Of a DNA stretch of 64,000 bases, positions 43,672 to 52,488 are shown in pieces. Within the stretch, counting starts at the first letter, position 1. Every line of letters starts with the position of its first letter. This DNA is from Candidatus Poribacteria bacterium (GTDB lineage: Bacteria; Poribacteria; WGA-4E; PCPOR2b): assembly GCA_022822785.1 (NCBI GenBank), contig JAJEAL010000085.1:16654-80653 (forward strand), written 5' to 3'. The position numbers were made by a program, and so were the translations under genes. The notes under the pieces are model-generated. The model was not told the DNA's origin. It did not search any database and saw only the letters and a list, made by a program, of their open reading frames with translations.

Positions 43672-44403
43672 TCACGCTTCACGTTTTTTAGTCCAGATCT
43701 TCTCAAACCGGTCTCGTGGGGCGAATCCGAGAATCCGTTTTGCCTTCGTATTGGTGAACCGTTGATGTGGCATGTCAGTGAAGATACTGAACACTTCGCA
43801 TCGTGATGGAAGTGCATCAAGATCGATTTCTAATCCAAGGCGGAACGCTTCGCCTGCATCTCGCCAAGATACTGCAAATGGTGTTATGTCCGTCCCTTCA
43901 GCCGGGTCATCGTGATAGCGGAAATTGTAAAAGAGGTAGCACAGGACGTAAATATCGTAGTGTTCGGTGAAGATTTTACAGATTTCCTGTCCGATCCCCT
44001 TTGAGATGGGGTATAGCCCCGTTCCCGGTTGAGGAGGAACATCTGGGTCTATCTCATAATCGTAGTGTTCATAGGTCGGGCCTGTGATTGTAAAGTGAGG
44101 TCCTGTATTGATAACCCTTCGGATACCGTGTTCGACAGCCGCCCGCATTGTATTATAACAACCACGTGTGCTTACGTCGAAAGCGAGTTGTCGATCATGA
44201 CGAAGAACGGAGCAATTAACAATTACATCCATCCCTTCGGCTGCCCGCATGACCTCATCCAAAGATGAGACATCAATCTGCATTGACTCATGCTTGGTAT
44301 CAATCGGCTTAATATCTGTGATGCGGAGTTGGTAATACGGCTCTAACGCTTTTTCAACATGGGGGCCCAGGTAACCGTGTCCACCCAGAATCAATACCTT
44401 CAT
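43672..44403 (-). CDS. NAD-dependent epimerase/dehydratase (extended SDR)
   Basis: 243 residues. NAD-binding GGHGYLGPHV at residues 8-17, an acidic ADIKP-like block and a substrate region with HYDYEIDP. The YxxxK catalytic pair appears as YPISKG near residue 132-137. Acts on a nucleotide sugar or sugar-like alcohol; substrate unknown. AGGAGGTGAAGT precedes ATG 44403, ten bases downstream of the stop of the second SDR gene, so the two are co-translated. They are only distantly similar to each other. Confidence 0.88.
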   Translation of the reverse strand: MKVLILGGHGYLGPHVEKALEPYYQLRITDIKPIDTKHESMQIDVSSLDEVMRAAEGMDVIVNCSVLRHDRQLAFDVSTRGCYNTMRAAVEHGIRRVINTGPHFTITGPTYEHYDYEIDPDVPPQPGTGLYPISKGIGQEICKIFTEHYDIYVLCYLFYNFRYHDDPAEGTDITPFAVSWRDAGEAFRLGLEIDLDALPSRCEVFSIFTDMPHQRFTNTKAKRILGFAPRDRFEKIWTKKREA

Positions 44404-44413
44404 ACTTCACCTC

Positions 44414-45118
44414 CTAGACGGAAAATTGTGGGTTAAAGTTAAGTGATTCTTTCGCTTTGCGAATGAAAAAACGGGAATTGGGGAACTCTGACTGAATGTG
44501 AAAGATTTCCCATCTCCTTCCGCCGGAAGTATTGAGGGCGCATTCAAAGGCATGGATCGCATCATTCATTTCAAGCCACATTGAATCAAACGGTTGATTT
44601 GCTGCTGCCTCCGCGGTGACCAACGTGCCAAGTCGGAGACAGGCGACGTTTATGCGTGCTTCGCGGGCAAATTCACGACAGGTAAACTCGCCAAGATACT
44701 TTGACAAAACAGGTATATCCGTCGTTGGACGCGGACGCCATATTTCAGTGACCGTCCAATCTTCATCATGTGAATCGAAGAGGTGAAGGGTGCTTGCGTA
44801 GATTGCGCGGGGAACGTTCTCTTCAGAGGCTGCCATCAAGAGGTTGTAGGTACAACGCGTCTGGAAATCAATATCCAAGTTCTCCGGCTGGTTTGATTCT
44901 GCGCGAAGGGCAGATGGCATCTCCGCTATATGCACAATGGTATCTACTCCCTGAACAAGTTCATTTGTCGCTTCATCATGCCCAAGGTCGCATCGCACAA
45001 ATTCAAACTCGGTTTCGACATCGATCAGATCCGTCAAACGAACCTGATGCTGGTGTGCCAGTGTGTTGGCTAATCCTTGCGCCAAATCAGAAGCGGCTGA
45101 CGTGATAAGAATATTCAT
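44414..45118 (-). CDS. NAD-dependent epimerase/dehydratase (SDR), second of a tandem pair
   Basis: 234 residues from ATG 45118, placed by GGAGATTTCAAG; the frame stays open for another 33 codons upstream. The NAD loop is TSAASDLAQGLA, an altered Gly pattern in place of GGxGxxG, and the catalytic region has VLSKYLGEF. The altered loop may lower NAD affinity. Works with the following SDR gene, 10 bases away, in a minus-strand series with the inositol-phosphate synthase. Confidence 0.82.
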   Translation of the reverse strand: MNILITSAASDLAQGLANTLAHQHQVRLTDLIDVETEFEFVRCDLGHDEATNELVQGVDTIVHIAEMPSALRAESNQPENLDIDFQTRCTYNLLMAASEENVPRAIYASTLHLFDSHDEDWTVTEIWRPRPTTDIPVLSKYLGEFTCREFAREARINVACLRLGTLVTAEAAANQPFDSMWLEMNDAIHAFECALNTSGGRRWEIFHIQSEFPNSRFFIRKAKESLNFNPQFSV

Positions 45119-45271
45119 CTTGAAATCTCCAACAGATAGTACGAGCAACGATCCACGAAGCCTTCCGCGAGCTTGAGCGGGTTTGCGGATCATTGTCGAT
45201 AATAAAAACAGGCTCAATATAGCATAACATTAAATCTACGGGCAAACAAAATATCGATACAGATTCACGAC

Positions 45272-45622
45272 TCAGACCGTTGCTTCGACGGTAAACCCGC
45301 CAACTAGCGAATAGTTGGCTGCATAATGATGGAGTTTAGCGTTAATTTCCAATATCTCGTCCGGCGTGCGGTGGACGCCTTCTTTTGACCATACCGCGTC
45401 ATTCGCCTCCACACTTTCCCAGAGCGTCATCCAGATATAATCGTGTTCGGATTGTGCGACACCGGCGAGATCCCCCTTGTACCCTTTGAGTAGCTCGACA
45501 TTCAGACAGTGAGGCAGCGCTCGAATTGTAGGTAGAAATTGATGTAGCATAAAATCTTCAAATTGCTCGCGTTCAACATGCGGCTTTAGTTCAATCGTGT
45601 GAATGGCGCGAAAATGTGGCAT
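45272..45622 (-). CDS. small ferredoxin-like-fold protein (NIPSNAP/ABM-like), function unknown
   Basis: 116 residues from ATG 45622, chosen because AAGGAG lies six bases upstream. The pattern HTIELKPHVEREQFEDFM... and a conserved-looking WMTLWESVEANDAVWSKEG block suggest a dimeric alpha-beta barrel fold (NIPSNAP or antibiotic-monooxygenase type), but I cannot name a family. Sits between the SDR gene and the hairpin terminator of the inositol-phosphate synthase gene. Confidence 0.6.
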   Translation of the reverse strand: MPHFRAIHTIELKPHVEREQFEDFMLHQFLPTIRALPHCLNVELLKGYKGDLAGVAQSEHDYIWMTLWESVEANDAVWSKEGVHRTPDEILEINAKLHHYAANYSLVGGFTVEATV

Positions 45623-45652
45623 CTCGTACTCCTTTACCAAAAACAATAAAAA

Positions 45653-45683
45653 TGGGAAAGCAAAATACGGCTCTGCTTTCCCA
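45653..45683 (-). terminator. intrinsic terminator of the myo-inositol-phosphate synthase gene
   Basis: TGGGAAAGCA at 45653-45662 and its complement TGCTTTCCCA at 45674-45683 form a perfect 10-base stem. On the minus strand it is followed by TTTTTATTG, giving a U-tract. It ends the synthase transcript, about 30 bases after its stop at 45716. Confidence 0.8.
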
Positions 45684-45715
45684 CGGGTTTGACTGCAAGT
45701 CGTTGATCCAACTCC

Positions 45716-46786
45716 TTATCTGCCACCGATAAAATCTTCTACCATCGCTAAGGCTTCGGCGTCAGCATATTGACGTGGTGGCGACTTCATGAAGTAAGCA
45801 CTTGGCCCATAAAGTGCGCCGCTGATCCCGCGGTCCCGTGCAATTTTGCAGCAACGAATGGCATCAATTGCCACCCCGGCAGAATTCGGTGAATCCCAGA
45901 CCTCCAGCTTGACTTCAGCTCGTACAGGAATATCACCAAACTCAGTCCCTTCAATATAGAGATAACACCATTTCCGGTCTTCGAGGAAGGGCACGTAATC
46001 ACTGGGTCCGATATAGACGTTTTTGGGTTCAACCTCATGGTTGAGTTGGGAGACGACGGCATCCGTCTTGGAGACACGTTTGGATTCCAATCGCTCTTTT
46101 TCCAACATATTTTTGAAGTCCATATTCCCGCCAACGTTCAATTGAGAAGTACGTTCAAGTTTCACGCCGCGATCACTCATCAGTTTTGCTAGCGCGCGGT
46201 GAACGATGGTTGCTCCGAATTGCGCCTTAATATCGTCTCCAACGATAGGCAAGCCCGCGGCTTCAAACTTTGCACGCCATTCGTCGTTTTTCGCGATGAA
46301 TACCGGCATACAGTTCACGACTGCACACCCTGCGTCCAATGCCTGCGCCATATACCATTTTGTCGCTTCTTCACTACCTACGGGTAGATAGTTGATGAGA
46401 ATATCAGCTTCACTTTCACGCAGAATCTCAGCCACATCAACAATTTCATCGGCCGATTCATCGGCACTCTCATGGTAGTATTTGGCAAATCCATCCATTG
46501 TGGGCCCACGTTGAACGATTACGTCGGTCTTCGGCACATCTGAGAATTTTATGGTGTTGTTGATTTCGGCAAAAATTGCATCGGCGACATCCAACCCGAC
46601 CTTGTTCTTATCTACATCAAAAGCTGCGACAACTGTAATATCACTCACATGATAGGGACCGAACTTAACGTGCATCAGGCCGGGAACTAACTCATCTTCT
46701 TTGGCATCTCGATAGTATTCAATACCTTGAACCAAAGAGGAGGCACAATTTCCGATACCAACAATTGCGACTCGAATTTCAGGCAT
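45716..46786 (-). CDS. ino1: myo-inositol-1-phosphate synthase
   Basis: 356 residues, the compact prokaryotic form. It converts glucose-6-phosphate to inositol-3-phosphate with bound NAD. The NAD loop is [13 protein letters not shown] at residues 9-21, followed by conserved blocks [35 protein letters not shown], and [26 protein letters not shown], containing the active-site Lys residues. Products feed inositol phospholipids or solutes. AAGGAGGATAACC precedes ATG 46786. The M81 peptidase gene ends 104 bases upstream. Confidence 0.93.
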   Translation of the reverse strand: MPEIRVAIVGIGNCASSLVQGIEYYRDAKEDELVPGLMHVKFGPYHVSDITVVAAFDVDKNKVGLDVADAIFAEINNTIKFSDVPKTDVIVQRGPTMDGFAKYYHESADESADEIVDVAEILRESEADILINYLPVGSEEATKWYMAQALDAGCAVVNCMPVFIAKNDEWRAKFEAAGLPIVGDDIKAQFGATIVHRALAKLMSDRGVKLERTSQLNVGGNMDFKNMLEKERLESKRVSKTDAVVSQLNHEVEPKNVYIGPSDYVPFLEDRKWCYLYIEGTEFGDIPVRAEVKLEVWDSPNSAGVAIDAIRCCKIARDRGISGALYGPSAYFMKSPPRQYADAEALAMVEDFIGGR

Positions 46787-46890
46787 TTTGGTTATCCTCC
46801 TTAGTATCTTATAATTAACATGTCACTGTTGATTATAACATTCTGTAGGTATAAATTTCCATGTGTATTTGATGGGTTCTGGTGAAGCGG

Positions 46891-48363
46891 TCAAATTGAA
46901 TCTAATGGAAAAATTGGTCGTCGTACATTCTGATAGGTAAAATGCAGCGGATTTACCGCCGTCAGGCCAGGCGTATCAACTTCAATAATCCTTCCTGCGA
47001 TGGGCTCATAGGCTGCGCGATAGGCGATGGCAGCTTTGACAACGATATGCTTCACCCCCCGTGGATCAATTCCCAAACTGAAGAGTTGATGCAGGCTGAA
47101 TGGCACCTGACGCTTGCTAGTTAGTACAATTAAGCTTTTCTCTTCAACCTCGACAACTGCGGTAACGCCTTGATCTTGGTATCGCTGCCCACCGTGCCGA
47201 GGTTCCGTCTCTTCGTAGTAACCGTCGTGGATGAGACGGACACGCCCACGAATTGGGATCGGTGAACCGTGCTGATTATCCGATTTCCCGCCGACGGTCA
47301 GATTAATCTCGCCGCGAACACCCGACCGAATACATGCTTCCACCTCTTGCGGCGCGTAGAGGATACAGACGAACTCGTCTGCTTTTTGCCGTATCAATTC
47401 ACTCAAAATGAATGTGCTATCCCCCGGCGAACCGCCCCCGATGTTATCTCCCATCTCGACCAGTATAACCGGGTGTGCATCGCTCTGCATTGCTTGGGTG
47501 ACCGCCGCTCCGGCATCTGGAAGGTCAACGCCTAGCTGATTGTGCACATCCCACAACATTTTCGATAACCGCTTAGCCTCTGCTTGGGCGAGTTGCGGGT
47601 CGTTATCGGTTACAACGACAGCAGCAGGACCAATTTCATGGACATCGGCGTAAGGGTAGCCCGCGGCAATATTTGCAGCGAGCACGTTGGCTCCGGTTTC
47701 CAGCTGCGTCGCTTCCTGAAGAATCGAATTCATCGGCTCGGCACTGGTATATTGATGTAGGATGTTAAAAATCATGGGCGGTTTGGCAAAGGCTTGTGTG
47801 GGCTTAATCTCTCCGCTAATCGTGCACATCAGAATCTCTGCGGCTTGGAGACCTCGTTGACGCTGATCGATGTGTGGGTTTGTTTTGTAGATGACCAACG
47901 CCGTTGAATCAGCGACCATCTGCTCAGAGACATTCGTGTGGTGATCGAGCGTGGTAACGATGGGAAAATTGGCTCCTAACGCCTGACGCATCCGGCGCAG
48001 TACCTCGCCATCACCGTCAGGATAGCTTTCAACAACCATTGCACCGTGCAGGGCAAGCAAGACTCCGTCAAGATTTGGCACCGCCTGAATGCGCTGAATC
48101 AGGTCAGTAACGATTTGATTAAAGGCTTCATCGGTTACTCTACCCGCAGGCGTTGCAGCAGCCACTAGGGTTGGATGTAGGTTCCAACCGTATGCAGATG
48201 CGCCTTCGATAAAACCGCCGACCTCATGATGGGCTTCACCCCAAATATCAAGGATGTCATTATCGAAAACTAGACGTCCAGATTCAAATGCGGCACGATC
48301 TGTTGGCACGTTACTGAACGTATTAGACTCGTGCATGATGCCTCCAATTGCAACGGTTGCCAT
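46891..48363 (-). CDS. M81-family metallopeptidase (MlrC-like)
   Basis: 490 residues, the normal length. MlrC-like proteins hydrolyse linearised microcystin fragments or other peptides in known cases; most homologues are uncharacterised. The metal-binding N-terminal region has GIMHESNTFS, LDGVLLALHGAMV and TTLDHHTNVS with conserved His and Asp residues. The C-terminal half includes a GDNIGGGSPGDSTF block, highly typical of the family. AAGGAAAAG precedes ATG 48363. The gene is divergent from the TIM-barrel gene at 48542. Confidence 0.92.
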   Translation of the reverse strand: MATVAIGGIMHESNTFSNVPTDRAAFESGRLVFDNDILDIWGEAHHEVGGFIEGASAYGWNLHPTLVAAATPAGRVTDEAFNQIVTDLIQRIQAVPNLDGVLLALHGAMVVESYPDGDGEVLRRMRQALGANFPIVTTLDHHTNVSEQMVADSTALVIYKTNPHIDQRQRGLQAAEILMCTISGEIKPTQAFAKPPMIFNILHQYTSAEPMNSILQEATQLETGANVLAANIAAGYPYADVHEIGPAAVVVTDNDPQLAQAEAKRLSKMLWDVHNQLGVDLPDAGAAVTQAMQSDAHPVILVEMGDNIGGGSPGDSTFILSELIRQKADEFVCILYAPQEVEACIRSGVRGEINLTVGGKSDNQHGSPIPIRGRVRLIHDGYYEETEPRHGGQRYQDQGVTAVVEVEEKSLIVLTSKRQVPFSLHQLFSLGIDPRGVKHIVVKAAIAYRAAYEPIAGRIIEVDTPGLTAVNPLHFTYQNVRRPIFPLDSI

Positions 48364-48541
48364 AATCTTTTCCTTCTCTCTGGTAAATTGCGATTGAATT
48401 TCCCCATCATGTGTGCTATCATTGGTACATTCATCAGTTGGTTTCGTTCAAATCGATATTATATCAGTTTTTGCTAAAGGATGCAAAGGGGCAGATGGAT
48501 AACAGCTTGCTCCGATGCAAATCCACTTACGAGGTGATTCA

Positions 48542-49441
48542 ATGAAAGTCGCTTATGCGTTTCGTCGAGGGGTCTTGTACCCGCATCAAGATGCAGGTAT
48601 CGGATCGAAGGAACATCGTAGCGGATTCTTGAAAAAAGCGAAAGAGATTGGTTTTGATGGTATTGAATTGGGCCCCAGTGTGCTGGACCAGCCGGATGTC
48701 GCCACCCTCCGAGCGGAGCTGGAAGATGCCGGTGTGCCGTGTGTCGCCATACGTGGCGGAGGTGGTTTTATAAGTCCACGTAACGCTACCAGAGCAGGTA
48801 AGCAGTGGGAACAGATTATCAATTTTGCCGCGCAAATTGGTGCTGGAGTCGTCAACTCAACAATTGGCGGAAGCCCTGCCCCTGATCCGCGAGGAATCGG
48901 GACCTATCGCGGAGAGCGGATATCGCAAGGGTCTAGCCGGACTGCAAGAGAAGAGGATTACGAACGCACAGCTCGGGGACTCTCTGAGGCTGCGAAGGTC
49001 GCTGCCGACCAAGGGGTGGAGATTTCGATAGAGATCCATCAGAACACGATAGTTGATAACAGTTGGACCGCCTTGCATCTGTTAGAACTCATCGATCAAC
49101 CCAACGTTGGCATCAATCCTGACCTCGGCAACATCTACTGGACTTACGATATACCAGAGGAATCCTGCGAAGACGCCATCGCTGCGCTCGCCCCCCATTG
49201 TAATTATTGGCACTGCAAGAATCTATATCGTGTCCATATTCCTGACCTTGAAAAATCGATTCTGTTGCAAGCCCCGATTCCCGATGGGGACATCGACTAC
49301 CGATTCGCAATCTCGGCGATGTTAGATGCAGGCTATAGCGGTTATCTCGCCATCGAAGGTATGCGTCTCGGCGATCAATTTCACGGCGATGAAAAAAGCG
49401 TTGCTTATGTGAAATCGGTGGCAGCGGAGTTAGGTGGATAA
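48542..49441 (+). CDS. sugar phosphate isomerase/epimerase-like TIM barrel
   Basis: 299 residues from ATG 48542, placed by GAGGTGATTCA. Acidic strand-end residues: DGIELGPS, ISIEIHQNT, GINPDLGN, YWHCKNLYR and LAIEGMR, matching the metal ligands of the xylose-isomerase-like superfamily, with His in YWHCKN. Substrate unknown. pyrE starts 80 bases after its stop with no obvious terminator. Distantly related to the two other TIM barrels in the window. Confidence 0.88.
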   Translation: MKVAYAFRRGVLYPHQDAGIGSKEHRSGFLKKAKEIGFDGIELGPSVLDQPDVATLRAELEDAGVPCVAIRGGGGFISPRNATRAGKQWEQIINFAAQIGAGVVNSTIGGSPAPDPRGIGTYRGERISQGSSRTAREEDYERTARGLSEAAKVAADQGVEISIEIHQNTIVDNSWTALHLLELIDQPNVGINPDLGNIYWTYDIPEESCEDAIAALAPHCNYWHCKNLYRVHIPDLEKSILLQAPIPDGDIDYRFAISAMLDAGYSGYLAIEGMRLGDQFHGDEKSVAYVKSVAAELGG

Positions 49442-49521
49442 GTACATTCACGAGTAAATGGGGTGCAGGTTTACTCATTTACTCGTTGATTTTCTTATTG
49501 TGGAAATCATACATATATCTT

Positions 49522-50052
49522 ATGGACAAAAGAGATCTCGCAAAACAGATTAAAGCCGCTTCATACTTGACCGGAGAATTTAAGCTGCGGTCCGGACAAA
49601 CGAGCTCGTTTTATTGGGACAAGTATCGCTTTGAAAGCGATCCGGCTCTGTTGTGTGCAATTGTGGATGAGCTGCACCAACTTTTACCTGTATCTTTCGA
49701 TAAGTTGGCTGGTCTAGAGTTGGGCGGTGTTCCACTTGCAACCGGATTGTCTTTCAAGACAGGAAAGCCATGTCTATATGTCCGTAAAGAACCTAAAACC
49801 TATGGCACCTGCAATTTGGTAGAAGGTGGATTTCAAGTAGGCGACACAGCGCTGGTGATAGAAGATGTGGTTACAACTGCTGGGCAGATTCGGACTTCGG
49901 TATCCCAAATGCGTGAACTTGGATTAAAAGTTGGGCATGCTTTTTGCGTCATTGATCGGGAGAGTGGGGGACGTGAGAATTTGGCGGAGATTGGCTGTTC
50001 GCTTACTTCGGTTTTTACGTTAGGGGAACTAGAGCGATTGGCACAGGAATAA
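49522..50052 (+). CDS. pyrE: orotate phosphoribosyltransferase
   Basis: 176 residues from ATG 49522; the frame is open from TTG 49486. PyrE joins orotate to PRPP in UMP synthesis. The PRPP-binding motif ALVIEDVVTTAGQI, the YVRKEPKTYGTCNLVEGG block and GGVPLATGLS are characteristic. No Shine-Dalgarno sequence precedes this ATG, and an AT-rich TATATC lies just upstream, so it may be leaderless as well. Confidence 0.93.
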   Translation: MDKRDLAKQIKAASYLTGEFKLRSGQTSSFYWDKYRFESDPALLCAIVDELHQLLPVSFDKLAGLELGGVPLATGLSFKTGKPCLYVRKEPKTYGTCNLVEGGFQVGDTALVIEDVVTTAGQIRTSVSQMRELGLKVGHAFCVIDRESGGRENLAEIGCSLTSVFTLGELERLAQE

Positions 50053-50130
50053 GCTGGATTGGTGAGAGCATTCTAGTCTAGCACTAGCACTGGTCATTCA
50101 GTCATCACGGAAGTTGATTGAGAGGTAATA

Positions 50131-50934
50131 TTGAAAATTCTATTCATTGGAGACATCGTTGGGGGCCCCGGACGGAAAGCGCTTGCGAACCTCCTTCCAC
50201 ACCTGATTGAAAAAGCGGGAGGGGTAGATGCAGTCATTGTCAATGGAGAAAACGCCGCCGGTGGTAAAGGGTTGACCCAATCGGTGCTCGACGGAATCCT
50301 AGATTTGGGGGTTGATGTGGTAACGACAGGAAACCATGTCTGGGATAATCGTGAAATTTTTAGGTTCATCGATACAGAGCCGCATCTTGTCCGTCCGGCA
50401 AATTTTCCGAAAGGAACACCGGGGCGCGGTTGGCTGGTCACCACAGCCTCCTCAGGCACACGAATCGGTGTGATGAATATAGCGGGGCAACTCTATATGG
50501 ACAACTATGAGAATCCGTTTCACACCTTTGATGCCATCTTCCCTCAGATGCAAACACGGACGCGCTTTATTCTACTCGATTTTCACGCAGAAGCGACAGC
50601 GGAGAAGATCGCAATGGGTTGGTACGCGGACGGAAAAGTGAGTGCGGTTGTGGGCACACATACCCATGTTCAGACAGCCGACGAGCAGATTCTCCCACAA
50701 GGCACCGCTTATATCACGGATGTCGGTATGACAGGGCCCCACGACTCGGTGATTGGCATGAAGAAGGAAGAGGTGATCGAGCGTTTTCGGACAATGCTGC
50801 CCCGCCGTTTTCAAGTTGCGAGTGGTAACATCATTCTCAGTGGGGTCATTCTGGAATTGGATGATGAAACGGGTAAGGCACTCTCCATTCAGCGTATTCG
50901 GCTCCCTATGAGCGATGTAATCAGAGCGCAGTAG
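50131..50934 (+). CDS. ymdB: YmdB/TIGR00282-family metallophosphoesterase
   Basis: 267 residues. YmdB-type enzymes hydrolyse 2',3'-cyclic nucleotides and affect RNA turnover in known members. Metal-binding blocks in order: GDIVGGPGRKAL, NGENAAGGKG, TGNHVWDN, and GTHTHVQTAD. Start TTG 50131 with GAGAGG upstream. The gene lies just upstream of xseA, 39 bases apart, in the classical ymdB-xseAB-dxs-tlyA series. Confidence 0.92.
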   Translation: MKILFIGDIVGGPGRKALANLLPHLIEKAGGVDAVIVNGENAAGGKGLTQSVLDGILDLGVDVVTTGNHVWDNREIFRFIDTEPHLVRPANFPKGTPGRGWLVTTASSGTRIGVMNIAGQLYMDNYENPFHTFDAIFPQMQTRTRFILLDFHAEATAEKIAMGWYADGKVSAVVGTHTHVQTADEQILPQGTAYITDVGMTGPHDSVIGMKKEEVIERFRTMLPRRFQVASGNIILSGVILELDDETGKALSIQRIRLPMSDVIRAQ

Positions 50935-50958
50935 CTCAGTCGTTATATTTTTATACCA

Positions 50959-50964
50959 TATAAT
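50959..50964 (+). promoter_or_regulatory. -10 box next to the xseA start
   Basis: TATAAT at 50959-50964 ends nine bases before ATG 50974. No Shine-Dalgarno sequence is present in between (TCGTTCACA), and the -35 region is poor. A start site here would give a leader of only one to three bases. Confidence 0.4.
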
Positions 50965-50973
50965 TCGTTCACA

Positions 50974-52188
50974 ATGTTCCCAACAGGTAAGGTCTACAAG
51001 GTTCAGGAAATCACACGGATATTGCAAGGCATTTTGCAATCGGAGCCAACACTACAGGATTTATGGCTTGAGGGCGAAATCTCAAATTTAGGACGTCCCG
51101 CTTCCGGCCACATCTACTTCACGCTCAAAGACAACAATAGCCAGATTCAGTGTGCGATTTTTCGTTCTGCTGCCGCTCGTCTGCGAATTCCGTTGCAAAA
51201 CGGGGACGCCGTGCTTGTTAATGGGCGACTCAGTATCTACGGTGCGCGGAGCCAGTATCAGATTATTGGTGAGCGTGTTGCGCCTGTCGGTGTAGGAGAG
51301 CTACAAATCGCTTTCGAGCGCCTCAAGGAACAGCTCCTTGAGGAAGGACTGTTTGATCCAATCCATAAGAAGCCACTTCCGAAATTTCCACAGAAGATTG
51401 GTCTCATCACCTCTGCGACGGGGGCAGCCATCCGTGATATCCTCAGAATGTTACAGAAACGTTATCCCGCAGTGGAGGTATTTCTATTTCCGACCCTTGT
51501 ACAAGGGGAGGACGCAGCGCCAGAGATTGCCCACGCCATTAAGTCCATGAACCACATATCGGGAATAGATCTTCTGATTGTTGGTCGAGGCGGCGGTTCA
51601 ATTGAGGATCTGTGGGCATTTAACGAAGAAGTTGTTGCTCGCGCGCTCTTTGCGTCGCGGATCCCGACTGTGTCTGCCGTAGGGCACGAAACCGATGTTA
51701 CCATCGCAGACCTCGTCGCAGATCATCGTGCTCCTACCCCTTCTGCAGCGGTTGAAAATATTGTCCCAGATCAGGAGGAGCTTCGTCAGCAGCTGGCCGG
51801 TATCGAATCTTACTTAGCGCAAGACATTGATAGAAGACTTGACCTTATACGGACAAAGCTAGAAAATATACAGAGCCGAATTTCGCCAACACATCGGATT
51901 GATGCCATTAATCGCCTTCAGCAGGCGATTGATCAGCTTGATAACCGAGGGCAGCGTGCAGCGAAAGAACAGTTCAATGGAAAACAACGAGCGTGGCAAA
52001 TCGCTGCTGCTCAGTTAGATACATTAAGCCCTCTAGCAACGTTGGCTCGTGGATACAGTATCTGCAAAGATTCAAGCGGAAATACAGTTACAGACGCTGC
52101 ACAAGTTCACGTTGGCGAAGAGGTTCAGCTCCGACTTTCACGGGGGCAATTAGCATGTCGTGTGTTGAAAGGAGAGATAGATGGCTGA
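50974..52188 (+). CDS. xseA: exodeoxyribonuclease VII large subunit
   Basis: 404 residues, full length. XseA with XseB degrades single-stranded DNA from both ends. An N-terminal OB fold (VQEITRILQGILQ... GHIYFTLKD) is followed by the catalytic domain with IVGRGGGSIEDLWAFNEE and SAVGHETDVTIADLVADHRAPTPSAA, then coiled-coil helices and the LARGYSI ending. It overlaps xseB by eight bases. Confidence 0.96.
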   Translation: MFPTGKVYKVQEITRILQGILQSEPTLQDLWLEGEISNLGRPASGHIYFTLKDNNSQIQCAIFRSAAARLRIPLQNGDAVLVNGRLSIYGARSQYQIIGERVAPVGVGELQIAFERLKEQLLEEGLFDPIHKKPLPKFPQKIGLITSATGAAIRDILRMLQKRYPAVEVFLFPTLVQGEDAAPEIAHAIKSMNHISGIDLLIVGRGGGSIEDLWAFNEEVVARALFASRIPTVSAVGHETDVTIADLVADHRAPTPSAAVENIVPDQEELRQQLAGIESYLAQDIDRRLDLIRTKLENIQSRISPTHRIDAINRLQQAIDQLDNRGQRAAKEQFNGKQRAWQIAAAQLDTLSPLATLARGYSICKDSSGNTVTDAAQVHVGEEVQLRLSRGQLACRVLKGEIDG

Positions 52189-52426
52189 AGAGATAAGTTT
52201 TGAGGAAGCCTTAATCAAACTTGAGGAGGCGGTTGCCCAGCTTGAACAGGGAGATGCCTTGACGCTGGATGAGTCGTTGGAAGTATTTGAGGAAGGTATT
52301 CGTCTGACTCGACTCTGTCGAGAGAAGCTTGATGCGGCGGAATTGCGCGTACAACAACTGGTTGAAGTCGATGAAGATGTATTTAACATGGCACCGTTTG
52401 AAGTGGAAGATGACGGAGAAAGCTGA
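52181..52426 (+). CDS. xseB: exodeoxyribonuclease VII small subunit
   Basis: 81 residues, typical XseB size. The two-helix pattern LSFEEAL-like (ISFEEALIKLEEAVAQLEQGDALTLDESLEVFEEG) matches the family exactly. It binds XseA to form the active complex. ATG 52181 lies within the end of xseA, with AAAGGAGAGAT upstream. dxs follows after 62 bases. Confidence 0.95.
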   Translation: MAEEISFEEALIKLEEAVAQLEQGDALTLDESLEVFEEGIRLTRLCREKLDAAELRVQQLVEVDEDVFNMAPFEVEDDGES

Positions 52427-52488
52427 TTTCTCGTCCGAGGGACAGCGTGCTTTGCCCTTATTTGCTGATTGTTACAAGGAGCTTTGGA

